Shown here: piece after piece, positions 30,557 through 39,108 of the stretch
How the letters are laid out: each line of letters begins with the position of its first letter
How positions within the stretch are numbered: position 1 is the first letter of the stretch
NCBI GenBank assembly: GCA_947574505.1
Contig: CANPJW010000010.1
Location: forward strand, 1-64,000
DNA from: an uncultured Bacteroides sp.
GTDB taxonomy: Bacteria; Bacteroidota; Bacteroidia; Bacteroidales; Bacteroidaceae
DNA length: 64,000 nucleotides
Direction of reading: 5' to 3'
The notes under the pieces: generated by a model
Database searches by the model: none
Seen by the model: only the letters and a program-made list of their open reading frames with translations
What the model was told of the DNA's origin: nothing
Program-made: the position numbers and the translations under genes

Positions 30557-33049
30557 ATGAACTTATTTAAAAGAATACTACCTGATATAGTAGTGATTAT
30601 CCTTTTTGCTGTCATCTCATTCGTCTATTTTTTTCCGGCAGTGACAGAAGGGCGTATCCTTTCACAACATGACTCTGTGGCGGGCATTGGTGCCGGTGAA
30701 GAAGCGAAAGAATATCTGGAACGTACGGGAGAGCGTACGCGCTGGACTAATTCTATTTTTGGTGGTATGCCTACTTATCAGATGGCACCCAGTTATGATT
30801 CTACGGATACCCTGAAGGGAGTGGAGAAGTTATATCATTTGTATCTCCCGAATTATGTGTGGTATGTATTTGTCATGCTGTTGGGCTTTTATATATTATT
30901 GCGTGCATTCGATTTCTCGGTCTGGCTGGCTTCATTGGGGGCTGTGTTGTGGGCGTTTTCTTCTTATTTTTTCATCATTATAGCTGCCGGACACATCTGG
31001 AAATTTGTAACCTTGGCTTATATTCCACCCACTATAGCCGGTATGGTATTGGCTTATAGAGGGAAATACCTGTCAGGTGGTTTGCTGACAGCGGTTTTTG
31101 TTGCTTTGCAAATAGTGTCGAACCATGTGCAGATGAGTTATTATTTTCTTTTTGTCATGCTCTTTATGGCGGTTGCGTTCGGAGTGGATGCTTGGCAGAA
31201 GAAGGAAATGCCGCGATTTCTGAAAGCAACTGGTGTGTTGTTGATGGCCGGTATTTTGGGAGTTTGTATAAATCTATCTAACTTATATCATACGTATGAG
31301 TATAGTAAGGAAACGATGCGTGGAAAGAGTGAGTTGGTGAAACCGGATAGTCATAATCAGACAAAAAGTGGTCTGGAACGAGATTATATCACTCAGTGGA
31401 GCTACGGTATCGGTGAGACTTTCTCTTTGCTTGTCCCTAATGTGAAAGGTGGTGCTTCCGTACCTTTGGCAGCTAACGAAAAGGCGATGGAAAAGGCGAA
31501 TCCTATGTATAATAGTATCTATAGCCAGATAGGTCAGTATTGGGGTGAGCAACCCGGTACATCCGGTCCTGTATACGTGGGGGCGTTTGTGATGTTTCTG
31601 TTTGTTCTTGGGCTGTTTATAGTGAAAGGTCCTATGAAATGGACGCTTTTGAGTGCTACAGTTTTGTCTGTCCTGCTGTCATGGGGAAAGAATTTTATGG
31701 GATTCACCGATTTCTTTTTGGATTATATCCCGATGTACGATAAATTCCGTGCGGTTTCTTCTATTTTGGTCATTGCTGAGTTTACCATACCTTTGTTGGC
31801 TGTCCTTGCTTTAAAGGAGGTAATGGCACGCCCTCAGTTGGTTAAGGAACAGGCCCGGTCGTTTTATATCAGTCTGGGATTGACAGGTGGCATCGCTTTA
31901 TTGTTTGCATTAGCTCCCGGTTTCTTTTTCCCGTCGTATGTTTCAAGTATGGAAATGCAGGCATTGCAGGGTATTCCGGCAGATCAGCTGGCTCCGTTAC
32001 TTGCTAATCTGGAAGAAATCCGTCAGAGTATCTTTACTTCGGATGCATGGCGCAGTTTCTTTGTTATTATGATAGGTACGGCAGTTCTTTGGTTATATGG
32101 CATGGGCAAACTAAAGGCGAAGGTGACGATTCTGGCATTGGCTGTCCTCTGTCTGGCAGATATGTGGAGTGTGAACAAACGTTATTTGTATGATGAACAA
32201 TTTGTGGAGAAGGTGCAGCAGGATAATTCCTTTAAACCGACCGAAACGGATAAGGCAATATTGGCCGATAAAACGTTGGATTTCCGGGTACTGAACCTAG
32301 CCGGCAATACGTTTAATGAAAATACGACTTCTTATTGGCATAAGAGCATCGGTGGATATCATGCCGCCAAGCTGCGCCGCTATCAAGAAATGATAGAGGA
32401 GCATATCAGCACTGAGATGAATGGCGTGTTCAAGGCTGTTTCGGAGGCGGGAGGCGATATGCAGAAGGTGGCTCCGTCCGGTTTTCCTGTGTTGAATATG
32501 CTGAATACCCGTTACTTTATTTTTCCGCTGCAAGGTGGAAAGACTGTCCCGATACAGAATCCTTATACGCTGGGCAATGCTTGGTTTGTAAACGAGGTGC
32601 AGTATGTGGATAATGCCAATGAAGAGATAGATGCTTTGCATCGGATAGATCCGGCAAAAACGGCTGTCGTAGATAAAAAATTCAGTGCGGAGGTAAAATC
32701 GGCGGCTGAAACAGATACACTGGGTACAATCAAACTGACTGCGTACGAACCTAATGACTTGAAATATGAGGTTAATTCGAAGACAGGAGGAACAGTGGTT
32801 TTTTCGGAAATTTACTATCCTGGTTGGCAGGCATATATTGATGGTGTGGAAGCACCGCACGGAAGAGCGGATTATATTCTTCGGGCGATGAATGTGCCGG
32901 CCGGAAAGCATGTAGTGGAATTTAAGTTCGATCCGAAATCGCTGCATGTTACGGAAACGGTGGCTTTTGTGGCGTTGGGTGTATTGACCTGTGTGCTGGT
33001 CTTGTTCTTATTCTTGCAGGTCAGAAGAGCCCGTAGGAAAATTGATTAA
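30557..33049 (+). CDS. YfhO-family polytopic membrane protein
   Basis: An 830-residue membrane protein with roughly 10-12 hydrophobic segments, a large periplasmic-type region (about 560-790) and a final membrane helix before the basic tail RRARRKID. Conserved landmarks include FFPAVTEGRILSQHD near the start, the short acidic loop before RWTNSIFGGMPTYQM, and SEIYYPGWQAYIDG near the C-terminus. YfhO relatives have a GT-C-like fold, and the Bacillus protein acts in glycosylation of cell-wall polymers (family knowledge). A role in moving sugars from a lipid carrier onto an outer glycan or lipid is plausible. It converges on the glycan operon, with a 25-bp gap. Confidence 0.8.
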   Translation: MNLFKRILPDIVVIILFAVISFVYFFPAVTEGRILSQHDSVAGIGAGEEAKEYLERTGERTRWTNSIFGGMPTYQMAPSYDSTDTLKGVEKLYHLYLPNYVWYVFVMLLGFYILLRAFDFSVWLASLGAVLWAFSSYFFIIIAAGHIWKFVTLAYIPPTIAGMVLAYRGKYLSGGLLTAVFVALQIVSNHVQMSYYFLFVMLFMAVAFGVDAWQKKEMPRFLKATGVLLMAGILGVCINLSNLYHTYEYSKETMRGKSELVKPDSHNQTKSGLERDYITQWSYGIGETFSLLVPNVKGGASVPLAANEKAMEKANPMYNSIYSQIGQYWGEQPGTSGPVYVGAFVMFLFVLGLFIVKGPMKWTLLSATVLSVLLSWGKNFMGFTDFFLDYIPMYDKFRAVSSILVIAEFTIPLLAVLALKEVMARPQLVKEQARSFYISLGLTGGIALLFALAPGFFFPSYVSSMEMQALQGIPADQLAPLLANLEEIRQSIFTSDAWRSFFVIMIGTAVLWLYGMGKLKAKVTILALAVLCLADMWSVNKRYLYDEQFVEKVQQDNSFKPTETDKAILADKTLDFRVLNLAGNTFNENTTSYWHKSIGGYHAAKLRRYQEMIEEHISTEMNGVFKAVSEAGGDMQKVAPSGFPVLNMLNTRYFIFPLQGGKTVPIQNPYTLGNAWFVNEVQYVDNANEEIDALHRIDPAKTAVVDKKFSAEVKSAAETDTLGTIKLTAYEPNDLKYEVNSKTGGTVVFSEIYYPGWQAYIDGVEAPHGRADYILRAMNVPAGKHVVEFKFDPKSLHVTETVAFVALGVLTCVLVLFLFLQVRRARRKID

Positions 33050-33074
33050 GGCCCGTCGTAAGCCAGACTCCGGA

Positions 33075-33821
33075 TTATTTGTAAAGCAGGCGCAGAACGA
33101 ACCATAAGTGGTGTGTCACTGTGCTTGCCCATCCATAGTGACGGCTCATAATACGGAAGCGTTCTTTCAAGGAGGCTTTATGGTTACGGGTGGTCATTCC
33201 TTCATTCAGGTAATCAATAAGAGTAAGATGGGTGTTATGGAGTACATCCGCTTTCTTCATGATACGGATACACCAGTCAAAATCTGCCGAGAACCGATAT
33301 CTCAGGTCATATGGTTCCACCAGATCACGGCGGGCGAAAAAGGCTTGATGGCAGACTAGCATTCCTTGCTTGAAGCTTTTCCAGGTAAGCGTTGCGGGTG
33401 CGGACAGGCGGCGCATATATAAAAAATGCCCTTGACTGTCCACAATTTCTGTTTCTCCATATAGCACTCCCGGCAGGGCTGTTCCATTGATGGAATGTAC
33501 CATTTGCAGCAAAGTATCATCCTCGTGCAGGCCGTCACCGGCATTCAAGAAACAAAGATAATCTCCGGTTGCCAATTTTATTCCTTTGTTCATGGCATCG
33601 TATAGACCTTGGTCGGGTTCACTGATAACAGTGGTGATATGTTCCTGGTATTTGTGAATGATATCCAGTGTTTCATCTGTTGATCCCCCATCTACAATAA
33701 TATACTCCAGATTCTTATAAGTTTGTGTAACAATACTTTGTATAGTATCCTCCAATACTTTTGCGGCGTTGTAGGTGACAGTAATAATAGAAAACTTGGG
33801 ATGAGGATGATGGTTATGCAT
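33075..33821 (-). CDS. Family 2 glycosyltransferase
   Basis: About 248 residues from the preferred start. The GT-A core is clear: FSIITVTYNA, EYIIVDGGSTDETLD, EPDQGLYDAMNKGI and CFLNAGDG. An ATG at 33854 would overlap the upstream gene by 41 bp; the ATG at 33821 overlaps it by 8 bp and places the first beta strand 10 residues from the start, as usual for the family, so I prefer it. Family 2 enzymes transfer a sugar from a nucleotide donor to a growing glycan on the cytosolic face. The acceptor and donor are not predictable. It is the last gene of the seven-gene glycan operon. Confidence 0.88.
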   Translation of the reverse strand: MHNHHPHPKFSIITVTYNAAKVLEDTIQSIVTQTYKNLEYIIVDGGSTDETLDIIHKYQEHITTVISEPDQGLYDAMNKGIKLATGDYLCFLNAGDGLHEDDTLLQMVHSINGTALPGVLYGETEIVDSQGHFLYMRRLSAPATLTWKSFKQGMLVCHQAFFARRDLVEPYDLRYRFSADFDWCIRIMKKADVLHNTHLTLIDYLNEGMTTRNHKASLKERFRIMSRHYGWASTVTHHLWFVLRLLYK

Positions 33822-35082
33822 GATTCCCTGTAATCTTGTTATAGATTTCAACATATTTCTTGGCGATGGTACTTTCCGAATAGCTGGATACTGCCTTACG
33901 GCAGGCTTCTTCGCTCAGACTTTCATATTCTCCTTCGGTCAATGCCCAGTGAATTCCGTTTGCCAGATCCTTGGAAGACTGATATTCGGCAACATAGCCG
34001 TTGTGCAGGTGGTCAATCATTTGTGGAATACCTCCTACATTGAACCCTATGCACGGAATACCACAGGCCATTGCCTCTACGATGGTATTGGGTAGGTTGT
34101 CTTGTAAAGAAGGTGTGACGTATAAGTCGACTGCGTTGTAAATATCTACCAGTTCCTTCTCGTTGCTGACATAATTCATCGGATAGATAGGGAAAGGAAA
34201 CAGGGAAGCGTATTGTTCGGCTTGGTTGCCAAAAACCACTACACCTAACTCCTTACTAAAATCAGGATACGAGGAAGCTATTTGTTTGCAAGCTGATACC
34301 AAATAGTCTATTCCTTTTCTCTTGTCTGTAATTTTTACGGAGCCGAAAAGCAATAACTTCTTGTCTTGCGGGAGGTGGCATTTTTCTCTGGCCTGTTTTT
34401 TATCACGAGGTTTGAACAGGTTGGTGTTGATTGCATTGGGAATATTGGTAATGGTCTGACCTTTAATCAGATCACTTTTCTTAGCCAATGATTCTAACCA
34501 GCGGCTACAAGCTACAAAGGTGATTTGTGCTCCTTCAAACAGTTTTTTCTTTTTCTGGAAAGTACGGTAGGCTATGTCTTTCTTGCTCCCTTTGTAAAGT
34601 TGCGGACAGTTGTGGCATTGTGTGGCATATTTATCGCAATCTCCTGCATAGTGGCAGATACCAGTAAAAGGCCACATATCATGCATTGTCCAAACGATGG
34701 GCTTGCCGGATTGGATGATACGCCGGATATCTGTCAGTGACAACATACCTTGGTTAATCCAATGCAGATGAATGACATCGGCTTGGGTAAATTCGGGCAA
34801 TGCTGTGATATTGGTGCCGGTATTCGCTATGTCAACGGCAAACAAGTTATGTTTCTTGAAGTGGTTGGCTTGCCAGATAACGACACGCTCCCAGATGAAT
34901 TGCCATACTTTCCACCATGATTTCTTTAGTTCAACGACACTTATCTGGTCGGTCTGCTTGTCGCGTACAAGCATTTTTGTCTTTATTCCGTTGTTTTTTA
35001 AAGCCTCCATGAGGCGGTTGGCTGCAATGGCGGCTCCACCTATTCGCTCAGACGTATTGATGATAAGTACTCTCATGTGCAT
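33814..35082 (-). CDS. Family 4 glycosyltransferase
   Basis: 422 residues with two Rossmann domains. The N-terminus has RVLIINTSERIGGAAIAANR and the acceptor-side IHLHWINQG. The C-terminal donor domain has LLFGSVKITDKRKG and the signature EAMACGIPCIGFNVGGIPQM, containing the retaining-type EX7E region. A cysteine-rich loop (CHYAGDCDKYATQCHNCPQ) recalls the metal-binding loop of WcaK/WbcX-type enzymes. It is 6 bp from the upstream gene and overlaps the next one. Confidence 0.88.
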   Translation of the reverse strand: MHMRVLIINTSERIGGAAIAANRLMEALKNNGIKTKMLVRDKQTDQISVVELKKSWWKVWQFIWERVVIWQANHFKKHNLFAVDIANTGTNITALPEFTQADVIHLHWINQGMLSLTDIRRIIQSGKPIVWTMHDMWPFTGICHYAGDCDKYATQCHNCPQLYKGSKKDIAYRTFQKKKKLFEGAQITFVACSRWLESLAKKSDLIKGQTITNIPNAINTNLFKPRDKKQAREKCHLPQDKKLLLFGSVKITDKRKGIDYLVSACKQIASSYPDFSKELGVVVFGNQAEQYASLFPFPIYPMNYVSNEKELVDIYNAVDLYVTPSLQDNLPNTIVEAMACGIPCIGFNVGGIPQMIDHLHNGYVAEYQSSKDLANGIHWALTEGEYESLSEEACRKAVSSYSESTIAKKYVEIYNKITGNHA

Positions 35083-35088
35083 AAAAGT

Positions 35089-36204
35089 TTATGCAAATGT
35101 ACGTTTTTTAGGGGACATCTTGGATATTTCCAGTAAGCTTTCTGCTATTTCACGGGAAAAGATTTCCAAATTGAAACGTTTTTCTGCCAGCTTTCGGGCG
35201 TTGGCGCCCATTTTTTGGGCTTCTTCGGGATGGTCGGCTATGCGATGAATGGCATTGATCCACCCTTCCACGTCATCATAGGCTACGGTAATTCCTATTT
35301 CTTCTTTGTCTATATCCATTTCAAAATTAGGATTACGTGAGCAAATGACAGGGATGCCTAATGCAAAGGCCTCTACCAGTGTGGTAAGACCTACGGTATA
35401 AGGAAAATCCATGCAGCAGATGACAACACAGCTTTTTCGTGCCACTTTCTGTGCCAACAAGTATGGGATGACACCGTCCGTATAATGTACTCGTACAGAA
35501 TCGGGCAGACAGAAGCTTTCAATAATCTGTTGGTAGTTTACACTTCCATTGGTGGGGGCTATGTACAAGTCCAGTTGTTGATCGGTGGCGCAGAAAGCTT
35601 GCAGCATTGTGTCTACATCCCGGTTTTCTTTCCCGGTGGAGATAAAACCTTCCGGTTTCCGATCCGGCATTGTTTGCAGAAGATGGTCATAGAAAGCGAG
35701 GTCCGGCCCCCAATGGATAAGCTGAAGCTTTTCTTCGGGAGCTTTTCCGGTTGCTAATGAGTCTTTAATCAATTTTTTACTGAACAGGAACATATGATCA
35801 ATGCCCTTATAAAAGAAACGTGAGATGCGTTCTCTTATTTTTCTGGATGAGGTTTTTAAAGCAGTGTGATGCCAAATGACAATGGGCTTGCGGTAGAGGC
35901 CTAATGCTCTGAGTAGGATGATAAGTTCCAACCCACGGAAAGATGTACCGTAGAGCACTTCGTATGGCTCTTTGCAGCACAGAATCTCTTTAGTGGCATA
36001 GAGCATTAGTTTCAGACGGCTGGGGAAAGCTTTGTATTTATGCATCACCGACCGGATTCCATATTTTTCCAGCAAAGGAAGTCCGTAGAGGATATGTCCC
36101 GGAAACTTATAATCTTTCCATTCCTCGTAACTTTCACGGGTTAATCGGGTGTGATAAAAATAAATAGTGAGTGGTTTTACCGGTGTTGGTCTCTTTTCAG
36201 CCAT
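35089..36204 (-). CDS. Glycosyltransferase (GT-B fold, GT4-like)
   Basis: 371 residues. The C-terminal half has SVRVHYTDGVIPYLL, then VGLTTLVEAFALGIPVICSRNPN and GWINAIHRIADHPEEAQKMG, a GT4-type donor-binding domain. The N-terminal half is less conserved and lacks a signal peptide. It overlaps the preceding gene by 28 bp and is followed after 6 bp by the next transferase. The donor sugar is unknown. Confidence 0.75.
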   Translation of the reverse strand: MAEKRPTPVKPLTIYFYHTRLTRESYEEWKDYKFPGHILYGLPLLEKYGIRSVMHKYKAFPSRLKLMLYATKEILCCKEPYEVLYGTSFRGLELIILLRALGLYRKPIVIWHHTALKTSSRKIRERISRFFYKGIDHMFLFSKKLIKDSLATGKAPEEKLQLIHWGPDLAFYDHLLQTMPDRKPEGFISTGKENRDVDTMLQAFCATDQQLDLYIAPTNGSVNYQQIIESFCLPDSVRVHYTDGVIPYLLAQKVARKSCVVICCMDFPYTVGLTTLVEAFALGIPVICSRNPNFEMDIDKEEIGITVAYDDVEGWINAIHRIADHPEEAQKMGANARKLAEKRFNLEIFSREIAESLLEISKMSPKKRTFA

Positions 36205-37193
36205 TTGTTAATTCTGTTTTTTATTGCTTTAGTGATGATGGAAAAATTGCCGTATCGCAGGTTCAGAAATAGTTCTTCAAAAGAACGTCCTATCTTAATC
36301 CAGGGATGTCCCCACCCCATAATGCGGTAGACAGCTTTTTTATAAGCTACATTCTCAATGACATAACGAGGATGCTTGAGAGGAAATTCTACTTCATACC
36401 GTTTCATGGTGAAGATGCGGCGGTATCCTTTAGGTAGTGTATGCACAGAACCGGCAAAATGGGTGGAATCTGCCGTGGCTCCCAAGTTGTTAATCATGTT
36501 GCGGGTGGGCACGATAGCCAGTCCCGAGTTGAAAAGCATGGAAGCGTGGAAGATGGTTTCATAATAGGCTTTGTTGTTTTCTTTATGGCGATGGCACATA
36601 TAGATAAAGTCTTTACGGAATTTCCGTTCTTTAACGAGCTGTTCCAGTTGTTGCATATTGAACTTGTCTTCTAGAAAAGTATAATGTTCGTCCCATTGGT
36701 CAATGACCCTTTTCCAACTGGCCCATCCCCAGATAGAGAAAGTGGAGGCAAAGAAATAATCGTATGGTACACCCGGAGTAATCTCTTCGTTATTGAAACC
36801 CGCAATCATGGTGATACGGGGGTCTTGCTCGTATTTGTCTAACATTTCTTTACAGAATGTGAAAAAAGAAACGGAAGGCACATCGTCATCTTCCAATACG
36901 ATACATTTGTCAACCATAGAAAAAGCCCATTTTTGTGAAATGTATTCCGAAGGGTCGCAACCGTAGTTTTTTTCCTGATACATACGGTGGACTTCGCAGT
37001 CCCAGTCTATCTGATCTGTCACTTCACGACATGCTTTTATACCGGGCAGGTCGTGTTCGCTGCGTGGTCCGTCCTGATAGAGGAAAAGCTTGGAGGGACG
37101 GGCATTCCTGACTTGTTCAAACACTTGCGACAGCTGTTGCGGGCGGTTGAAGAACAAAATGAGTACAGGTACATCTACAAGGAACGGTTTCAT
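36177..37193 (-). CDS. GT-A-type glycosyltransferase-like protein
   Basis: 338 residues. VPVLILFFNRPQQLSQVFEQ and KLFLYQDGPR form the nucleotide-binding front, and CIVLEDDDVPS gives the acidic metal-binding triad. The arrangement resembles GNT-I-like and GT2-like proteins of capsule loci, with a C-terminal domain that I do not recognise. It probably adds one sugar of the locus product. It is 13 bp downstream of the LicD gene and overlaps the next gene by 28 bp. Confidence 0.75.
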   Translation of the reverse strand: MKPFLVDVPVLILFFNRPQQLSQVFEQVRNARPSKLFLYQDGPRSEHDLPGIKACREVTDQIDWDCEVHRMYQEKNYGCDPSEYISQKWAFSMVDKCIVLEDDDVPSVSFFTFCKEMLDKYEQDPRITMIAGFNNEEITPGVPYDYFFASTFSIWGWASWKRVIDQWDEHYTFLEDKFNMQQLEQLVKERKFRKDFIYMCHRHKENNKAYYETIFHASMLFNSGLAIVPTRNMINNLGATADSTHFAGSVHTLPKGYRRIFTMKRYEVEFPLKHPRYVIENVAYKKAVYRIMGWGHPWIKIGRSFEELFLNLRYGNFSIITKAIKNRINKWLKRDQHR

Positions 37194-37206
37194 AGTTCAA
37201 TCTCCT

Positions 37207-38004
37207 TTATTTGTAAAATTCGAGTTTGTTGTAATGCGGATGTATATTCTCTAAATCTGGTAATTGCATATAGTCACCGTATATCTTCCTTAGCACAGCA
37301 TCTGTTTGGCGTGGTACGGGGAACATTTTTCCTTCAAATTCCATTTCTGTCAGTGGAAAAATATCGTCTGTATAGCGCGGTTTGAAATAGGCGGTGCCAA
37401 AAGAATGGCGTAATTCTTTTCTGGGGAATAACTTGGCAATGAACCTTAGGATGGGAAAACCGATGCGGGTATTAAAATGATAAATCCTACGAATCCGTTT
37501 GTATAATGTGCTTTCTTTTATATTTTTATTATTCAACTGATTGTATATCTGCCCTTGCATGTGTCCTCCTATCCAAGCCAGACAATAAGGGATCTTTTCT
37601 AAAGGAAAAATATCAATGTAGATACCGGTATAATGGAAAATACGGTCATATGAATTTGTTTCTTCCAAATGAGAATCCTTATCACGTAATTTGCCGTATA
37701 TAAAGATGTAATTGGGATCTGTTTCATTAGTTTGCAATGCAAGATTGTCCGGAAGTTCTTGAGGAAGAACTTTCAGCAGACGCAGGTAATCTGAGCGAAG
37801 CATTTCTATGTCCAGATCATCATCCCAGGGAATGAAACCTTTGTGACGTGCTGCACCTATTAGAGTTCCGGAACTGAGCCAATAGGGTATTTGGTGCTTG
37901 CGACAAATCACATCAATAACCTCCAGAAGCTCTAACATACGTAGTTGCTGGCGACGGAGAAGGGAACCATCGGGGTTAAATCGCTTTCTTAGTTCACTAT
38001 CCAT
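37207..38004 (-). CDS. LicD-family phosphotransferase
   Basis: 265 residues. The LicD core is intact: YWLSSGTLIGAARHKGFIPW (41-60), then DDDLDIEM with the metal-binding acids Asp61-Asp63 and Asp65. LicD proteins move a phosphocholine-type group from a CDP-activated donor to a sugar in the LPS, teichoic acid or capsule of other bacteria; eukaryotic fukutin relatives move ribitol phosphate. Its operon mate two genes upstream is a nucleotidyltransferase fused to a PLP enzyme, which could make such a donor. No choline kinase or choline transporter is present, so a group other than phosphocholine is likely. It starts 3 bp after the opine-dehydrogenase-like gene ends. Confidence 0.88.
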   Translation of the reverse strand: MDSELRKRFNPDGSLLRRQQLRMLELLEVIDVICRKHQIPYWLSSGTLIGAARHKGFIPWDDDLDIEMLRSDYLRLLKVLPQELPDNLALQTNETDPNYIFIYGKLRDKDSHLEETNSYDRIFHYTGIYIDIFPLEKIPYCLAWIGGHMQGQIYNQLNNKNIKESTLYKRIRRIYHFNTRIGFPILRFIAKLFPRKELRHSFGTAYFKPRYTDDIFPLTEMEFEGKMFPVPRQTDAVLRKIYGDYMQLPDLENIHPHYNKLEFYK

Positions 38005-38007
38005 ACA

Positions 38008-39108
38008 TTAATTTTTTAGTAGTTTATAAAACAAATCAGCGTTGATGTAACCTGTTTCTGACAGGTCTTTTCCTTTTAATTCTCCTTCATGGATATATTC
38101 TTTGTTTAATACATCTTGCCCCCATAGCAATATTTTATCAATGTTTGGGGTACAAATATTTAATACCTCTGCTATTGATTTGATTATCAATAATCCAAAT
38201 GGAAAATCCTCAGTGAAATACCGGCTTTTGAAATCAGGCAGAAATCCTTTTTCTGTTTTTTCCATAGGAGCTGGAATATGTTTGAAGGCAATGATGGAGC
38301 GTATCTTGTAGGTAAGTGACCTTGCATCATAACTGTCATAATATTCCAATAAAGTAGGAATTGGCTCTATTCGGACCGGCAGTGCTTTCAGAATTTGTTG
38401 GAATTCATTGTCACAAGCAATGAGAAGCTCCGAACTTTCTTCATCCCAACTATTATAGAACCCGGGAATCTCATGATATGCTTTTCCTCTACTCCAGGTA
38501 TGGAAAAGTGAATAAAGACGGGCCGGATGAAGCAATGGATTGCTATTGGTCAGGCTGGCTTCTAGAAAATGATGAAGCATACGCACCGGCGTATCTAACA
38601 TTTCTTGAAGAGTTCGTAGTAAAATATCGGATTTTGATATGTTTACGGTGGCTATTTGTAATTCCTTTTTGTATCCCAACAAGAGTGCTTTCTGGCCATA
38701 GGTTTGCACACGGGCAATGAATGGAGCACGCTGGAATCCGAAAAGTGAAGCTGTTTTGCCTAATATTCTATAAGCGGTAAAGAAAAAACCGGTACAACTG
38801 ACTACACTTCCTATGCAAGTTTTTTCCTGCAAGAACGGTTGTATGTGGAGAAGTTCTTCCTCAATGGCAAATCCGGGGAGACAAAGCAATACGATATCAG
38901 AGTGTGGAATGACCTCTGCCGGGTTAGCCGTAACGCAGGCTAATGAGCCGGAGAATGTATTTCCCCGGCAATCTTCAATGAGTAATGATGGATTCCATTG
39001 GTCGGGATGCCGGGTGAGGACGGAAACATTAAAGCCTTTATGTGCAGCTACTCCTGCAATGACGTGCCCCAGACCGCCACCGCCACAAATACAGATATTG
39101 ATACTCAT
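38008..39108 (-). CDS. NAD(P)-dependent opine/octopine-dehydrogenase-like protein
   Basis: 366 residues. The N-terminal Rossmann motif CGGGGLGHVIAG (8-19) is followed by IVLLCLPGFAIEEEL and SVVSCTGFFF. The C-terminal half contains NSNPLLHPARLYSLF, the hallmark of the octopine/nopaline dehydrogenase domain. Known members reductively join an amino acid to a keto acid (opines, and metallophores such as staphylopine). In a glycan locus the product might be an N-(1-carboxyethyl) amino acid used to decorate the polymer, as found in some Providencia and Proteus O-antigens (knowledge of structures, not of this gene). It overlaps the fused enzyme gene upstream by 4 bp (ATGA), so translation is coupled. 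Confidence 0.78.
   Translation of the reverse strand: MSINICICGGGGLGHVIAGVAAHKGFNVSVLTRHPDQWNPSLLIEDCRGNTFSGSLACVTANPAEVIPHSDIVLLCLPGFAIEEELLHIQPFLQEKTCIGSVVSCTGFFFTAYRILGKTASLFGFQRAPFIARVQTYGQKALLLGYKKELQIATVNISKSDILLRTLQEMLDTPVRMLHHFLEASLTNSNPLLHPARLYSLFHTWSRGKAYHEIPGFYNSWDEESSELLIACDNEFQQILKALPVRIEPIPTLLEYYDSYDARSLTYKIRSIIAFKHIPAPMEKTEKGFLPDFKSRYFTEDFPFGLLIIKSIAEVLNICTPNIDKILLWGQDVLNKEYIHEGELKGKDLSETGYINADLFYKLLKN

Noticed and set aside
33822..33854. Longer start for the family 2 glycosyltransferase (ATG at 33854)
   Set aside because: It would overlap the upstream gene by 41 bp and add residues outside the fold; ATG 33821 fits better, though it is not proven.
37207..38004. Complete Lic-type phosphocholine pathway (licA-licB-licC-licD)
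   Set aside because: No choline kinase or choline transporter lies nearby, so only the activation and transfer steps can be argued.
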